From contig JANTFY010000032.1 in the NCBI GenBank assembly GCA_024763185.1, forward strand, positions 1 through 15,444: a stretch of 15,444 nt of DNA. The letters are read 5' to 3'. The position numbers were made by a program, and so were the translations under genes. Source of the DNA: Gammaproteobacteria bacterium (GTDB taxonomy: Bacteria; Pseudomonadota; Gammaproteobacteria; GCA-001735895). Shown here piece after piece: positions 7,403-14,952 of the stretch (the first letter of the stretch is position 1; each line of letters opens with the position of its first letter). The notes beneath the pieces were generated by a model. That model was not told the DNA's origin and did no database searches. It saw only the letters and a list, made by a program, of their open reading frames with translations.

Positions 7403-7416
7403 CCGAATCATTTCGG
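7403..7416. repeat. Small inverted repeat in the polA / LOG divergent promoter region
   Basis: CCGAA (7403-7407) and TTCGG (7412-7416) flank four bases in the 89-bp gap from which polA and the LOG gene diverge. It could be an operator, but short repeats like this arise by chance. TATAAA on the minus strand at 7392-7387 is a possible polA -10 without a good -35. Confidence 0.25.
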
Positions 7417-7456
7417 CCACAGCTGAACCTTTAAATTATCTTGGCAGAATACCTGA

Positions 7457-8182
7457 ATGGATATAAAAAACACAGTTACAAAATCGCCCAAACTGCCCTC
7501 TGCCGAATCTGAATTAACGCGTGAATCCTGGAAAATCTTTCAAATCATGGCCGAATTTGTGGATGGCTTTGAACATCTGGCCAGTATCAAACCTTCTGTC
7601 AGTATTTTTGGTTCGGCACGAACACGGCCAGATCATCCTTATTACCTTAAAGCAGAAAAAATTGCGCGCCTGCTGTCCGACTCGGGTTTTTCCGTGGTCA
7701 GCGGCGGTGGCCCTGGCATTATGGAAGCCGCCAATAAAGGGGCCCATGCCGGAAAGTCCAGCAGCATCGGTTTGAATATTGAATTACCGCGTGAACAGAA
7801 ACCCAATCCTTACCAGGATATTTCCCTTAACTTCCGCCACTTTTTTTCACGCAAGGTCATGTTTGTCAAATATGCCACCGCTTATATCGTATTGCCCGGT
7901 GGATTTGGAACCCTGGATGAAATGGCGGAAATTCTGACCCTGATCCAGACCGGCAAGTCACGTAAAATTCCGATTATTCTGGTTGAGTCTGCTTTCTGGT
8001 CCGGGCTTATTGAATGGTTTAAAGATTCACTGGTTGAAGAAGGTACCATCAAGTCATCCGACCTCGATCTGATTCAGGTTATCGATCAACCGGAGCAAGT
8101 CGTCAATGCCATTTTTGAATTCTACCGCAGCCGTACCTTTGAACCTTCCGCGGAAGAAATGGAACGTATGTTACACCTGTAA
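7457..8182 (+). CDS. LOG family (TIGR00730) Rossmann-fold protein, putative nucleotide 5'-monophosphate nucleosidase
   Basis: A 241-residue protein of the LOG/'lysine decarboxylase-like' family. Many members hydrolyse the N-glycosidic bond of nucleoside (or cytokinin riboside) 5'-monophosphates, despite the old lysine decarboxylase label. Signature motifs are FGSAR at 51-55, GGGPGIMEA at 83-91 and PGGFGTLDE at 147-155, which carries the catalytic-type glutamate E155. R132 and K133 lie in the phosphate/ribose-binding region. No signal peptide is seen. The ATG at 7457 has a poor ribosome-binding site. It diverges from polA and ends 11 bases before the end of convergent mnmE with no terminator between. 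The exact substrate cannot be read from sequence. Confidence 0.9.
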   Translation: MDIKNTVTKSPKLPSAESELTRESWKIFQIMAEFVDGFEHLASIKPSVSIFGSARTRPDHPYYLKAEKIARLLSDSGFSVVSGGGPGIMEAANKGAHAGKSSSIGLNIELPREQKPNPYQDISLNFRHFFSRKVMFVKYATAYIVLPGGFGTLDEMAEILTLIQTGKSRKIPIILVESAFWSGLIEWFKDSLVEEGTIKSSDLDLIQVIDQPEQVVNAIFEFYRSRTFEPSAEEMERMLHL

Positions 8183-8193
8183 CTCGGGTACGG

Positions 8194-9528
8194 TTATTTT
8201 CCGATACAAAAACTGGAAAAAATCTTGCCCAGTAAGTCCTCGGTACTGAATTCGCCGGTTATCTGGTTCAGTTGCTGTTGCGCCAGGCGAAAGTCTTCGG
8301 CCATCAGCTCTCCGGATGATGTCTGCTCGAAAATATCGGCTGCATTTTGCAGGAACTGTAATGCGGATTTCAGTGATTCCACGTGCCTTTGACGAGCAAT
8401 AAAAGTCGACTGCTCATGATTGTAATCGCTATAGTTTTGCGTTAACTCTTCAATCAAAGCATCCATACCTTCACCGGTTTTAGTGGAAATGGAAAATTCA
8501 GTAATGGCCTGCTTTTGACTGTCTTCCAGTAAATCCACCTTGGTATACAGGCGTGTCAGTGGCACATGTTGCACGCGTTGCTCAATGGCTTTTTCCTGTT
8601 GCGTATAGCCCTGCACCGCATCGATCAACAGTAACACCCGGTCGGCCTGTTCAATTTCCTGCCAGGCTCGCCGGATACCTTCCTGTTCTACCGGATCGTT
8701 TGATTCTCGCAGGCCCGCTGTATCAATAATTTTGACTGGGACCCCTTTTAAAGCAATATGTTCACGGATGACATCACGCGTGGTTCCGGCAATGTCTGTC
8801 ACTATCGCTGCATCATAACCGGCCAGGTAGTTGAGCAAACTCGACTTACCCGCGTTGGGTTGGCCGGCGATGGCCAGCGTCATGCCCTCGTTCAACACCC
8901 GCCCCTTTTCTGCCTGTTGCAGGACTTGTCTGTTGAAAGCAATGATAGTGTTTAATCTATTCTGGATATCCGAATCTGCCAGAAAATCAATTTCCTCCTC
9001 GGAAAAATCCAGTGCAGCTTCAACGTAGGAACGTATGCCGATGATGTCATCCACCAGGCGATGGACCTGCCTGGAGAATTCACCCTGCAGTGAGCGCATG
9101 GCTGCCCTGGCGGCCGCCTGGCTACCCGATTCAATCAGATCAGCAATGGCTTCTGCCTGGGTCAGGTCCATTTTATTGTTATGGAAAGCGCGTTCGGAAA
9201 ATTCACCGGCCTGGGCCAGTCTGGCCCCTAATTCACACACACGGCTGAGCAACATTTCCTGTAATACGGGACCGCCATGCCCCTGTAGCTCGATGACTTC
9301 TTCACCGGTAAAAGATCTGGGTCCGGGAAAATACAATACGATGCCATGATCCAGTTCCTGTTTATTTTCATCATAGAAATGACGGAACAGGGTTTTATTG
9401 GCCAGTAGCTGAGAATCGGTGATTTTTTGGGCTATATCGAGGCTGTCCGGGCCTGACAAGCGGATAATGCCCACCCCACCAATGCCGGGGGGCGTAGCGA
9501 TGGCCGCAATGGTATCTGCAGGCGACAT
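8194..9528 (-). CDS. mnmE: tRNA modification GTPase MnmE (TrmE)
   Basis: A 444-residue GTPase. With MnmG, this family modifies U34 of certain tRNAs (5-carboxymethylaminomethyl or aminomethyl group). The N-terminal formyl-THF-binding domain spans 1 to about 118 (DTIAAIATPPGIGGVGIIRLSG), then comes a helical domain with the inserted G domain. G1 is GQPNAGKS at 222-229, G2 TT at 249-250, G3 DTAG at 269-272 and G4 TKVD at 329-332. The invariant C-terminal CIGK is at 441-444, with C441. G4 has Thr where NKxD is usual. Length is close to the family's 450-455. AGGA lies close to the ATG. It is the last gene of the leftward rpmH-rnpA-yidD-yidC-mnmE cluster, 21 bases after yidC. Confidence 0.97.
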   Translation of the reverse strand: MSPADTIAAIATPPGIGGVGIIRLSGPDSLDIAQKITDSQLLANKTLFRHFYDENKQELDHGIVLYFPGPRSFTGEEVIELQGHGGPVLQEMLLSRVCELGARLAQAGEFSERAFHNNKMDLTQAEAIADLIESGSQAAARAAMRSLQGEFSRQVHRLVDDIIGIRSYVEAALDFSEEEIDFLADSDIQNRLNTIIAFNRQVLQQAEKGRVLNEGMTLAIAGQPNAGKSSLLNYLAGYDAAIVTDIAGTTRDVIREHIALKGVPVKIIDTAGLRESNDPVEQEGIRRAWQEIEQADRVLLLIDAVQGYTQQEKAIEQRVQHVPLTRLYTKVDLLEDSQKQAITEFSISTKTGEGMDALIEELTQNYSDYNHEQSTFIARQRHVESLKSALQFLQNAADIFEQTSSGELMAEDFRLAQQQLNQITGEFSTEDLLGKIFSSFCIGK

Positions 9529-9549
9529 AGTCCTGACAACCCGTCAGCT

Positions 9550-11223
9550 TTATTTTTCCTGGCCGGACTCAATGCGTTTGGTAATGATATATTGCTGGGT
9601 AATGGACAATATATTGTTGACCACCCAGTACAAAACCAAACCGGAAGGAAAAAAGGCAAAAAATACGGTAAAGATGATTGGTAACGCCATCATCACCTTG
9701 GCCTGTATCGGATCTGGCGGGGCCGGGTTGAGTTTTTGCTGGATCAACATGCTGACACCCATGATTAATGGCAACACAAAGTATGGGTCTTTCACCGACA
9801 GGTCAGTGATCCACAGGATAAAAGGTGCCTGGCGCAATTCCACTGATTCCAGCAAGGCCCAGTACAACGCAATAAAAACCGGTATTTGGACCAGAATGGG
9901 CAGACAGCCTCCCATTGGATTTATTTTTTCGGTTTTGTACAGATCCATCATGGCCTGATTCATTTTCTGTCGATCATCACCATAACGTTCTTTCAAGGTT
10001 TTCAAACGCGGGCCGACCTTACGCATCTTGGCCATGGATTTGTAACTGGTTTCAGACAGCTTGAAAAATACCGCCTTGACCAGCAGGGTCAGCAGAATGA
10101 TGGCAAAGCCCCAGTTACCGACTATGCCATTGAAAAAAGATAACAACCAGTACAGCGGCTTGGACAAAAAGGTTAAAGCACCATAGTCCACGGTTAATTC
10201 AAGGCCGGGTGAAATTTCTTCCAAACGGTTAACCAGTTTCGGACCGACAAACAGTTTGCTGTTAAATTCTCCCTGCTGTCCGGGTTGTACCTGCAACGAT
10301 TGGGAACGCATGCCTATGGTATAGGTAGACGGATTACGTTTGGTATTGGCAATGGAGTACATCAAATTAGTTTCCTCGGGTTCTGCCACCCAGGCAGACA
10401 GGAAATAATGTTGAATCATCGCCGCCCAGCCACCGTTGGAAGTCAATTTGAAAGACTGTTCTTCCATGTCGTCAAATTTCACTTTTTCATATTTGACTTC
10501 TTCGTTGTATACCACGGCCCCGGTATAGGTATACAGGAACTTGCTGGTTTTTAACGGACGCGAACGGGTGATCTGGCGATACTGACTGCCGACCCATTCC
10601 TGATCCGACTGGTTGTTGACTCGATGGTTAACCTTGATCAGATAATCACCACGCGTGAATTGATAGGTTTTTACCACCTGAACGCCATTTTCCGTCCAGC
10701 TTAATGGCACTCGCAGCACTTCATCCGAATCCTGCAGACGGTAACTGGTTTGCGCGGCATTAAAAATACTGTGATGGGTAGGGGCCGGGCTGGTTGATGA
10801 TCTCAACCCGTTTTGAATGATGTAAACAGAATCCTGATTAGAATGGATAAGTTCCAGATACTCTTCGGGTTTATCCACTGCCAGCGAATAATCTTTAAGT
10901 TTTAGCGATTTTATGACACCGCCGCGCGTGTCAATGTACAGATCCAGCACATCCGTTTCAACATGAACAAGTTGTGCACTGGCGGACGTCAGCTGGCCCA
11001 ACGGCTCAACATTCTGCTGCGCTGATTCTGCCATTTCCGGCAAATCGGTTAAATCCTGATCAGAAAAATCTTGAGATGGAGTATTGCCAGCCGCGGATAT
11101 CGTTTCCTGCTGCGACTGCGACTGCGGTTGTGGTTTGGGGCCATAATCGGCCTGCCACTGTTCCCAAATCAATAAACCAACGAAGGCTAGTGCAGCATAG
11201 AGAAAGAGTCTTGTATTATTCAT
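9550..11223 (-). CDS. yidC: Membrane protein insertase YidC (Oxa1 family)
   Basis: A 557-residue inner-membrane insertase working with or without SecYEG. Residues 4-20 are the first membrane segment. A Pro/Gln/Ser-rich linker covers about 29-75. A large periplasmic beta domain spans about 80-340. The conserved five-helix core follows from about 353: segments near 355-388, 440-460, 478-496 and 510-542. The positively charged groove residue is K383 (LLVKAVFF), where E. coli has arginine; lysine is common in other gammaproteobacteria. The C-terminus is short and basic (KRIESGQEK). It lies 26 bases downstream of yidD and just before mnmE. No strong ribosome-binding site precedes the ATG. Confidence 0.97.
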   Translation of the reverse strand: MNNTRLFLYAALAFVGLLIWEQWQADYGPKPQPQSQSQQETISAAGNTPSQDFSDQDLTDLPEMAESAQQNVEPLGQLTSASAQLVHVETDVLDLYIDTRGGVIKSLKLKDYSLAVDKPEEYLELIHSNQDSVYIIQNGLRSSTSPAPTHHSIFNAAQTSYRLQDSDEVLRVPLSWTENGVQVVKTYQFTRGDYLIKVNHRVNNQSDQEWVGSQYRQITRSRPLKTSKFLYTYTGAVVYNEEVKYEKVKFDDMEEQSFKLTSNGGWAAMIQHYFLSAWVAEPEETNLMYSIANTKRNPSTYTIGMRSQSLQVQPGQQGEFNSKLFVGPKLVNRLEEISPGLELTVDYGALTFLSKPLYWLLSFFNGIVGNWGFAIILLTLLVKAVFFKLSETSYKSMAKMRKVGPRLKTLKERYGDDRQKMNQAMMDLYKTEKINPMGGCLPILVQIPVFIALYWALLESVELRQAPFILWITDLSVKDPYFVLPLIMGVSMLIQQKLNPAPPDPIQAKVMMALPIIFTVFFAFFPSGLVLYWVVNNILSITQQYIITKRIESGQEK

Positions 11224-11249
11224 TGATAATCTGTTCGTTGTTTACTTGA

Positions 11250-11468
11250 TTAATGATCATGCGGTACCGGATCGTGACCACTTTTTCCCCAGGGATGACA
11301 GGACAGAACCCGTTTCGTGGCTAACCAGCTTCCTTTGAAAATACCAAATCGTTCTATGGCTTCTATCGCATATTGAGAGCAGGTGGGCGTGTAACGACAG
11401 TGGCTGCCCAGAAGTGGGCTGATCGCATATTGATAAAACCGAATGGGAAGAATTAAAATTTTTCGCAT
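11250..11468 (-). CDS. yidD: Membrane protein insertion efficiency factor YidD
   Basis: A 72-residue protein, small but strongly conserved, thought to help YidC-dependent membrane insertion. The family signature is complete: LIRFYQ-type start (LPIRFYQYAISPLLG), C24-R-Y-x-PTC30-SQYA, and C57-HPWGKSGHDPVP. The start overlaps the end of rnpA by 16 bases, the usual translational coupling of these two genes, and yidC follows 26 bases later. The N-terminal amphipathic helix probably binds the inner membrane. Confidence 0.96.
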   Translation of the reverse strand: MRKILILPIRFYQYAISPLLGSHCRYTPTCSQYAIEAIERFGIFKGSWLATKRVLSCHPWGKSGHDPVPHDH

Positions 11469-11821
11469 TTTCTGATGACGTTGCGCCAGTGTTTATCCAG
11501 TCGGTTAAAAATCTGTTGGTGGCTCAGTTGCAAGATATTAAAACGTACCATCGCTACTATGTCATGGTTCGGCAATTTTTTCTGATGCCGACGAAAACTT
11601 TCACGGATCAGGCGTTTAATACGGTTTCTATCGACCGCACGTTTGAGCTGTTTTTTTGCGATCGCAAATCCCAATCTCGGTCTGTGCAGCTGTTTTTTAC
11701 CAATTAACAGGGTAAAACATTCGTCACTGACGCGAACATTATTCTGAAAAACCTGTTTGAAATCATTGGGCCTGGTCAGCCTGGACGAGCAGGGGAATGA
11801 TTCCCCGGCCTTCGATTTCAT
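11453..11821 (-). CDS. rnpA: Ribonuclease P protein component
   Basis: The protein subunit of RNase P, which binds the RNA subunit and helps remove tRNA 5' leaders. The family core is RPRLGFAIAKKQLKRAVDRN, starting near residue 48 and ending in the RNR signature at 65-67, followed by IKRLIRESFR. The ATG at 11819-11821 gives 122 residues. A TTG lies one codon upstream (11822-11824) and could serve instead; neither has a clear Shine-Dalgarno. It lies 15 bases after rpmH and overlaps yidD by 16, so translation is probably coupled along the cluster. Confidence 0.96.
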   Translation of the reverse strand: MKSKAGESFPCSSRLTRPNDFKQVFQNNVRVSDECFTLLIGKKQLHRPRLGFAIAKKQLKRAVDRNRIKRLIRESFRRHQKKLPNHDIVAMVRFNILQLSHQQIFNRLDKHWRNVIRKCEKF

Positions 11822-11836
11822 CAACAGGAAGCCGAA

Positions 11837-11971
11837 TTACGGGGTCAGACGTGCGCGCCCTTTGGCTCTTCTCGCCTTGATGACCATGCGGCCACCGCGT
11901 GTTTGCATGCGTGCACGAAAACCGTGGGTTCTTGCACGTTTTAAATTACTGGGTTGAAATGTACGTTTCAT
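11837..11971 (-). CDS. rpmH: 50S ribosomal protein L34
   Basis: A 44-residue, highly basic ribosomal protein: MKRTFQPSNLKRART at the start, a middle rich in Arg (HGFRARMQTRGGR), and a C-terminus of KGRARLTP. Length and sequence match bacterial L34 throughout. GAGG lies about 12 bases before the ATG, as is common for rpmH. It is the first gene of the leftward cluster and has a good promoter about 70-95 bases upstream. Confidence 0.98.
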   Translation of the reverse strand: MKRTFQPSNLKRARTHGFRARMQTRGGRMVIKARRAKGRARLTP

Positions 11972-11985
11972 GTTTTTAAAGCCTC

Positions 11986-11995
11986 ACTGATCAGT
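11986..11995. repeat. Perfect 10-bp palindrome in the rpmH leader
   Basis: ACTGATCAGT lies 15-24 bases upstream of the rpmH ATG, next to the Shine-Dalgarno. Further upstream in the same leader are GGTCGACC (12003-12010) and a possible GGCC-GAAA-GGTC hairpin. These could make a structured leader, but each element alone is short. Confidence 0.3.
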
Positions 11996-12038
11996 TGCCC
12001 ATGGTCGACCTTTCGGCCCATTGACAGGCAGGCGCGAC

Positions 12039-12067
12039 AAGATACTGATATGTGAGCGTTTCGTCAA
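12039..12067 (-). promoter_or_regulatory. Sigma70-type promoter for rpmH cluster
   Basis: On the minus strand, TTGACG (12067-12062) and TATCTT (12044-12039) are separated by exactly 17 bases. The first has five and the second four of six consensus bases. The predicted start near 12032 gives a leader of about 60 bases before rpmH. Confidence 0.65.
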
Positions 12068-12128
12068 TATCATTTTCTACTTATATTGTTGTTTTTGAAT
12101 AAAAAACTGTATTTTATTTTGCACGGCC

Positions 12129-12137
12129 TGTGGATAA
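12129..12137 (-). promoter_or_regulatory. Perfect DnaA box upstream of dnaA
   Basis: TTATCCACA on the minus strand (TGTGGATAA on plus) matches the DnaA-box consensus at all nine bases. A 7/9 box in the same orientation (12138-12146) abuts it, and a third GATAA occurs at 12157-12161. The perfect box ends two bases before a -35-like TTGATA, a position suited to autorepression of dnaA or to origin function. An AT-rich stretch (about 12062-12120) lies to its left. Confidence 0.8.
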
Positions 12138-12139
12138 AG

Positions 12140-12170
12140 TTGATAATAAGCCATTCGATAAAGATATCAT
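12140..12170 (+). promoter_or_regulatory. Candidate dnaA promoter beside the DnaA box
   Basis: TTGATA (12140-12145, five of six) and TATCAT (12165-12170, five of six) are good hexamers but 19 bases apart, longer than ideal. The predicted start near 12177 gives a leader of about 85 bases with two stem-loops. The 7/9 DnaA box overlaps the -35, so bound DnaA would block RNA polymerase. Confidence 0.45.
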
Positions 12171-12197
12171 CCATCTATCTCGTATTCAGGATAGCCT

Positions 12198-12237
12198 AAT
12201 AAGCTGACCCTTATTGGCCGCATCCCCTGTTTGCGGC
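12198..12237 (+). promoter_or_regulatory. Two stem-loops in the dnaA leader
   Basis: AATAAG/CTTATT (12198-12203, 12210-12215; 6-base loop) is followed one base later by GCCGCA/TGCGGC (12217-12222, 12232-12237; 9-base loop). A further G-U pair can extend the second. They end about 12 bases before the AAGG of the dnaA ribosome-binding site. No T-run follows, so they are not intrinsic terminators. They may tune dnaA mRNA stability or translation. Confidence 0.5.
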
Positions 12238-12262
12238 TACACACAACTGAAGGTAAACACGC

Positions 12263-13597
12263 TTGAAACTTGAATTATGGGATCAATGCATCTCCCATCT
12301 TGAAACTGAATTGAGTGAGCAGCAGTTCAACACCTGGATATTGCCGCTTCAGGTTGAAATGGAAAATAACACCCTGAATTTGCTTGCTCCCAATCGTTTT
12401 GTCATGGACTGGGTTAAAAAAAACTTTCTGGAACAGATAAAATCGACGGTTAAATTGTTGGATGACACTCATTCCATCGATATCAGCATTGGTATTGGCA
12501 GTCACCGCAAGACAACAGAGCCGGACCGGCTGGCAAAATCGGAAACCATAAATTCCTATCCTTCCACCAATAATTATTCTTCCGGTTTAAACGAATCACA
12601 AACCTTCGATAATTATGTCGAGGGTAAATCCAACCAACTTGCACGTGCGGCCTCCATTCAGGTCAGTAACAATCCCGGCGCAGATTATAATCCCCTGTAT
12701 ATCTACGGCGGCGTCGGTCTTGGCAAAACCCATTTGATGCAGGCGGTAGGAAATCAAATTCGCAAAAATAATCCGCAAAGCCAGGTGGTGTTCGTAAATT
12801 GTGAGCGTTTTGTTTCCGATATGGTTAAAGCGCTTCAACACAGTAAAATCAACGAATTTAAAAATTTTTACCGCAACGTAGATGCACTGTTGATTGATGA
12901 CATCCAGTTTCTGGCAGATAAAAGCCGCTCCCAGGAAGAGTTTTTTCATACCTTTAATTCGTTGTATGAAGCCAAGGCGCAAATGATTATCACCTGTGAC
13001 CGCTATCCCAAGGAAATTGATGGCCTGGAAGATCGCCTACGCTCTCGCCTGGGTTGGGGTCTGGCCGTTGATATCAAACCGCCCGACCTGGAAACACGGG
13101 TTGCCATCCTGCATAGCAAGGCTGAAGAAAGTCAGATCACTATACCCGACGAAGTCGCGTTTTTTATTGCCAACCGTTTCAAGTCAAATATCAGGGAACT
13201 CGAAGGGGCACTGAAACGCCTTATTGCTCACGCACATTTTGCCGGGCACCCAATCACCCAGGAGTTTACGGCTGAAGCATTGAAAGACATGCTGGCTGTC
13301 CAGGACAAGATGGTGTCCATCGATAATATTCAAAAAACCGTTGCTGATTATTACAAAATTGCCGTATCCGATTTACTGTCCAGTCGCCGCACGCGTTCGA
13401 TTACACGTCCTCGTCAAATGGCCATGGCAATGGCCAAGCAATTGACTCGAAACAGTCTGCCTGAAATCGGTAATGCGTTCGGCGGTCGCGACCACACCAC
13501 CGTTTTGCATGCCTGTCGTAAGATTGATGAACTGCGCGAGCAGGATCATCGGATAAAAGAAGATTTTGATAATTTATTTCATACGTTGAGCAGTTAG
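12263..13597 (+). CDS. dnaA: Chromosomal replication initiator protein DnaA
   Basis: A 444-residue AAA+ initiator. Domain I (1 to about 80; LWDQCISHLETELSEQQFNTW) binds partners. Domain II is a short Ser/Asn-rich linker (about 82-112). The AAA+ domain has Walker A GGVGLGKT at 149-156 and Walker B with IDD at 211-213. The C-terminal DNA-binding domain has the signature GRDHTTV at 408-414. Translation starts at TTG (12263-12265): an in-frame stop lies at 12254-12256, AAGG is about ten bases upstream, and the next in-frame ATG would remove the domain I core. It is slightly shorter than E. coli DnaA (467), the difference lying in domain II. Probably autoregulated through the DnaA box at 12129-12137. 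Confidence 0.98.
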   Translation: MKLELWDQCISHLETELSEQQFNTWILPLQVEMENNTLNLLAPNRFVMDWVKKNFLEQIKSTVKLLDDTHSIDISIGIGSHRKTTEPDRLAKSETINSYPSTNNYSSGLNESQTFDNYVEGKSNQLARAASIQVSNNPGADYNPLYIYGGVGLGKTHLMQAVGNQIRKNNPQSQVVFVNCERFVSDMVKALQHSKINEFKNFYRNVDALLIDDIQFLADKSRSQEEFFHTFNSLYEAKAQMIITCDRYPKEIDGLEDRLRSRLGWGLAVDIKPPDLETRVAILHSKAEESQITIPDEVAFFIANRFKSNIRELEGALKRLIAHAHFAGHPITQEFTAEALKDMLAVQDKMVSIDNIQKTVADYYKIAVSDLLSSRRTRSITRPRQMAMAMAKQLTRNSLPEIGNAFGGRDHTTVLHACRKIDELREQDHRIKEDFDNLFHTLSS

Positions 13598-13831
13598 ACA
13601 GAAAAACATGACCTTTTATTGCGAGTGATGAACATATGTGTGTACAGTCTGTGGAAAACCTATGGGTGAATTTTATGAGCTTAATTATCCAGCACTTATC
13701 CACAGATTACTGATAATATAAACACAGCTTAAAATTGAAATTTATTATTATAACTAATTGATATTTAATTAATTTTTGTATTTATTCCATAAATCACAAG
13801 TAACCTATAACAACAACAGATAATATATATA
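13598..13831. other. Candidate oriC: dnaA-dnaN intergenic region with DnaA boxes and AT-rich tract
   Basis: The 234-bp gap holds a perfect box TTATCCACA at 13696-13704 (+), a 7/9 box TTATCCAGC at 13685-13693 in the same orientation 11 bases earlier, and an 8/9 box TGTGGAAAA at 13650-13658 in the opposite orientation. From about 13705 to 13831 the sequence is very rich in A and T and includes three TTA triplets in a row, which suits a DNA-unwinding element. No GATC sites occur, so SeqA-type control of the E. coli kind is not supported. No gene or terminator was seen. Confidence 0.65.
13696..13704 (+). promoter_or_regulatory. Perfect DnaA box between dnaA and dnaN
   Basis: TTATCCACA matches the consensus at all nine bases. 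It directly precedes the AT-rich tract and lies one helical turn (11 bases) after a second, 7/9 box in the same orientation. Confidence 0.85.
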
Positions 13832-14932
13832 ATGAATATTATTATTAATAGAGAGAAACTTCTGTCGCCTTTGCAACATGTCATAGGAGCCGTAGAACGT
13901 AAACAAACTTTACCTATTTTGGGCAATGTACTCTTACAAAGCCAGAATAAAAAGTTAAGCCTAACCGCGACAGATCTGGAAATTGAATTAATTGCTCGAC
14001 TTGAAGCCGATGTGGAACAGGACTTTTCTACTACCCTGCCCGCTCGAAAGCTGCTTGATATTTGTAAAGCCTTGCCGGAAAACAGTGATATCAACTTCTC
14101 TATTGATGATCACAAGGTGACTTTGAACTGCGCACGGTCACGTTTCACTCTGTCTTCATTACCCGCCAATGATTTTCCCAGAATTGATGAAATCAGCGCG
14201 CTCAATGATTTTGAAATTCCTCAGAACAAACTTAAACTGCTCCTGGATAAAACGGCCTTCGCCATGGCCCAACAGGATGTTCGATATTATCTGAACGGTA
14301 TGTTGATGGAACTGAAACCCGATCATCTTAAACTTGTTGCTACCGATGGCCATCGCCTGGCATTAAGTGAGTACCATGATAAATTGGGTATTTCTGCAGA
14401 CAAACAAATCATCATACCACGTAAAGGTGTGTTGGAATTGGCTCGACTGTTAGCGAACGAAGATAATAAAGCCAAAATTCAACTCAGCCAGAATCACATA
14501 CGAATTTCTACTGAAGACCTGATTTTTACTTCCAAACTTATCGACGGTAAATTTCCTGATTACAATCGTGTTATCCCGGTCGATGGTAATAAAATTTTAA
14601 CCGTCAATCGGGATATGCTTAAACAGGCACTTTATCGTATATCTATACTATCCAATGAAAAATATCGTGGTATTCGCCTTAATATTTCGCCCGAAAATCT
14701 TAGCATCCAGGCTAACAATCCCGACCAAGAGGAAGCTCAGGAAGAGTTAACTGTACAGTACGATGATATTGAAATTGAAATCGGCTTCAATGTTACCTAC
14801 CTGCTCGACGTGCTATCGGTTCTTGATACAGAAGATGTATTAATAAAACTTAAAGATTCAAACAGTAGCTGTATCATTACCTCGCCAGATAATGAACATT
14901 TCCGTTATGTGGTTATGCCGATGAGGTTGTAA
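13832..14932 (+). CDS. dnaN: DNA polymerase III beta subunit (sliding clamp)
   Basis: A 366-residue protein, the same length as E. coli beta, with the three-domain clamp fold. The start MNIIINREKLLSPLQHVIGAV leads into the highly conserved TLPILGNVLLQ and SLTATDLEIEL. Family-typical KLVATDGHRLAL lies in the middle domain, and the C-terminus is YVVMPMRL, where partner proteins dock. It forms a dimeric ring that holds polymerase III on DNA. No Shine-Dalgarno precedes the ATG; the leader is almost only A and T just upstream, so initiation may rely on an unstructured mRNA. recF follows after 20 bases. Confidence 0.98.
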   Translation: MNIIINREKLLSPLQHVIGAVERKQTLPILGNVLLQSQNKKLSLTATDLEIELIARLEADVEQDFSTTLPARKLLDICKALPENSDINFSIDDHKVTLNCARSRFTLSSLPANDFPRIDEISALNDFEIPQNKLKLLLDKTAFAMAQQDVRYYLNGMLMELKPDHLKLVATDGHRLALSEYHDKLGISADKQIIIPRKGVLELARLLANEDNKAKIQLSQNHIRISTEDLIFTSKLIDGKFPDYNRVIPVDGNKILTVNRDMLKQALYRISILSNEKYRGIRLNISPENLSIQANNPDQEEAQEELTVQYDDIEIEIGFNVTYLLDVLSVLDTEDVLIKLKDSNSSCIITSPDNEHFRYVVMPMRL

Positions 14933-14952
14933 TCCTATCCATTATTTAAATT

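Noticed and set aside
6633..7466. A 277-codon plus-strand open frame antisense to the 5' part of polA
   Set aside because: It is fully opposite a clearly conserved polA exonuclease domain, its translation shows no family motif, and it overlaps the start of the LOG gene. It is a shadow of polA codon use.
9419..9958. A 179-codon plus-strand open frame antisense to yidC and mnmE
   Set aside because: It covers the 3' end of yidC and the 5' end of mnmE in antisense, with no recognisable domain and no ribosome-binding site.
11109..11126. Tandem hexamer repeat (CTGCGA units) inside yidC
   Set aside because: It encodes the Gln/Ser part of the poorly conserved periplasmic linker; only two to three units, too short to suggest phase variation, and six-base units keep the frame.
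11822..11824. TTG as the rnpA start codon
   Set aside because: An ATG follows immediately and gives essentially the same protein; the ATG at 11819-11821 is the simpler choice, though the two cannot be told apart from sequence.
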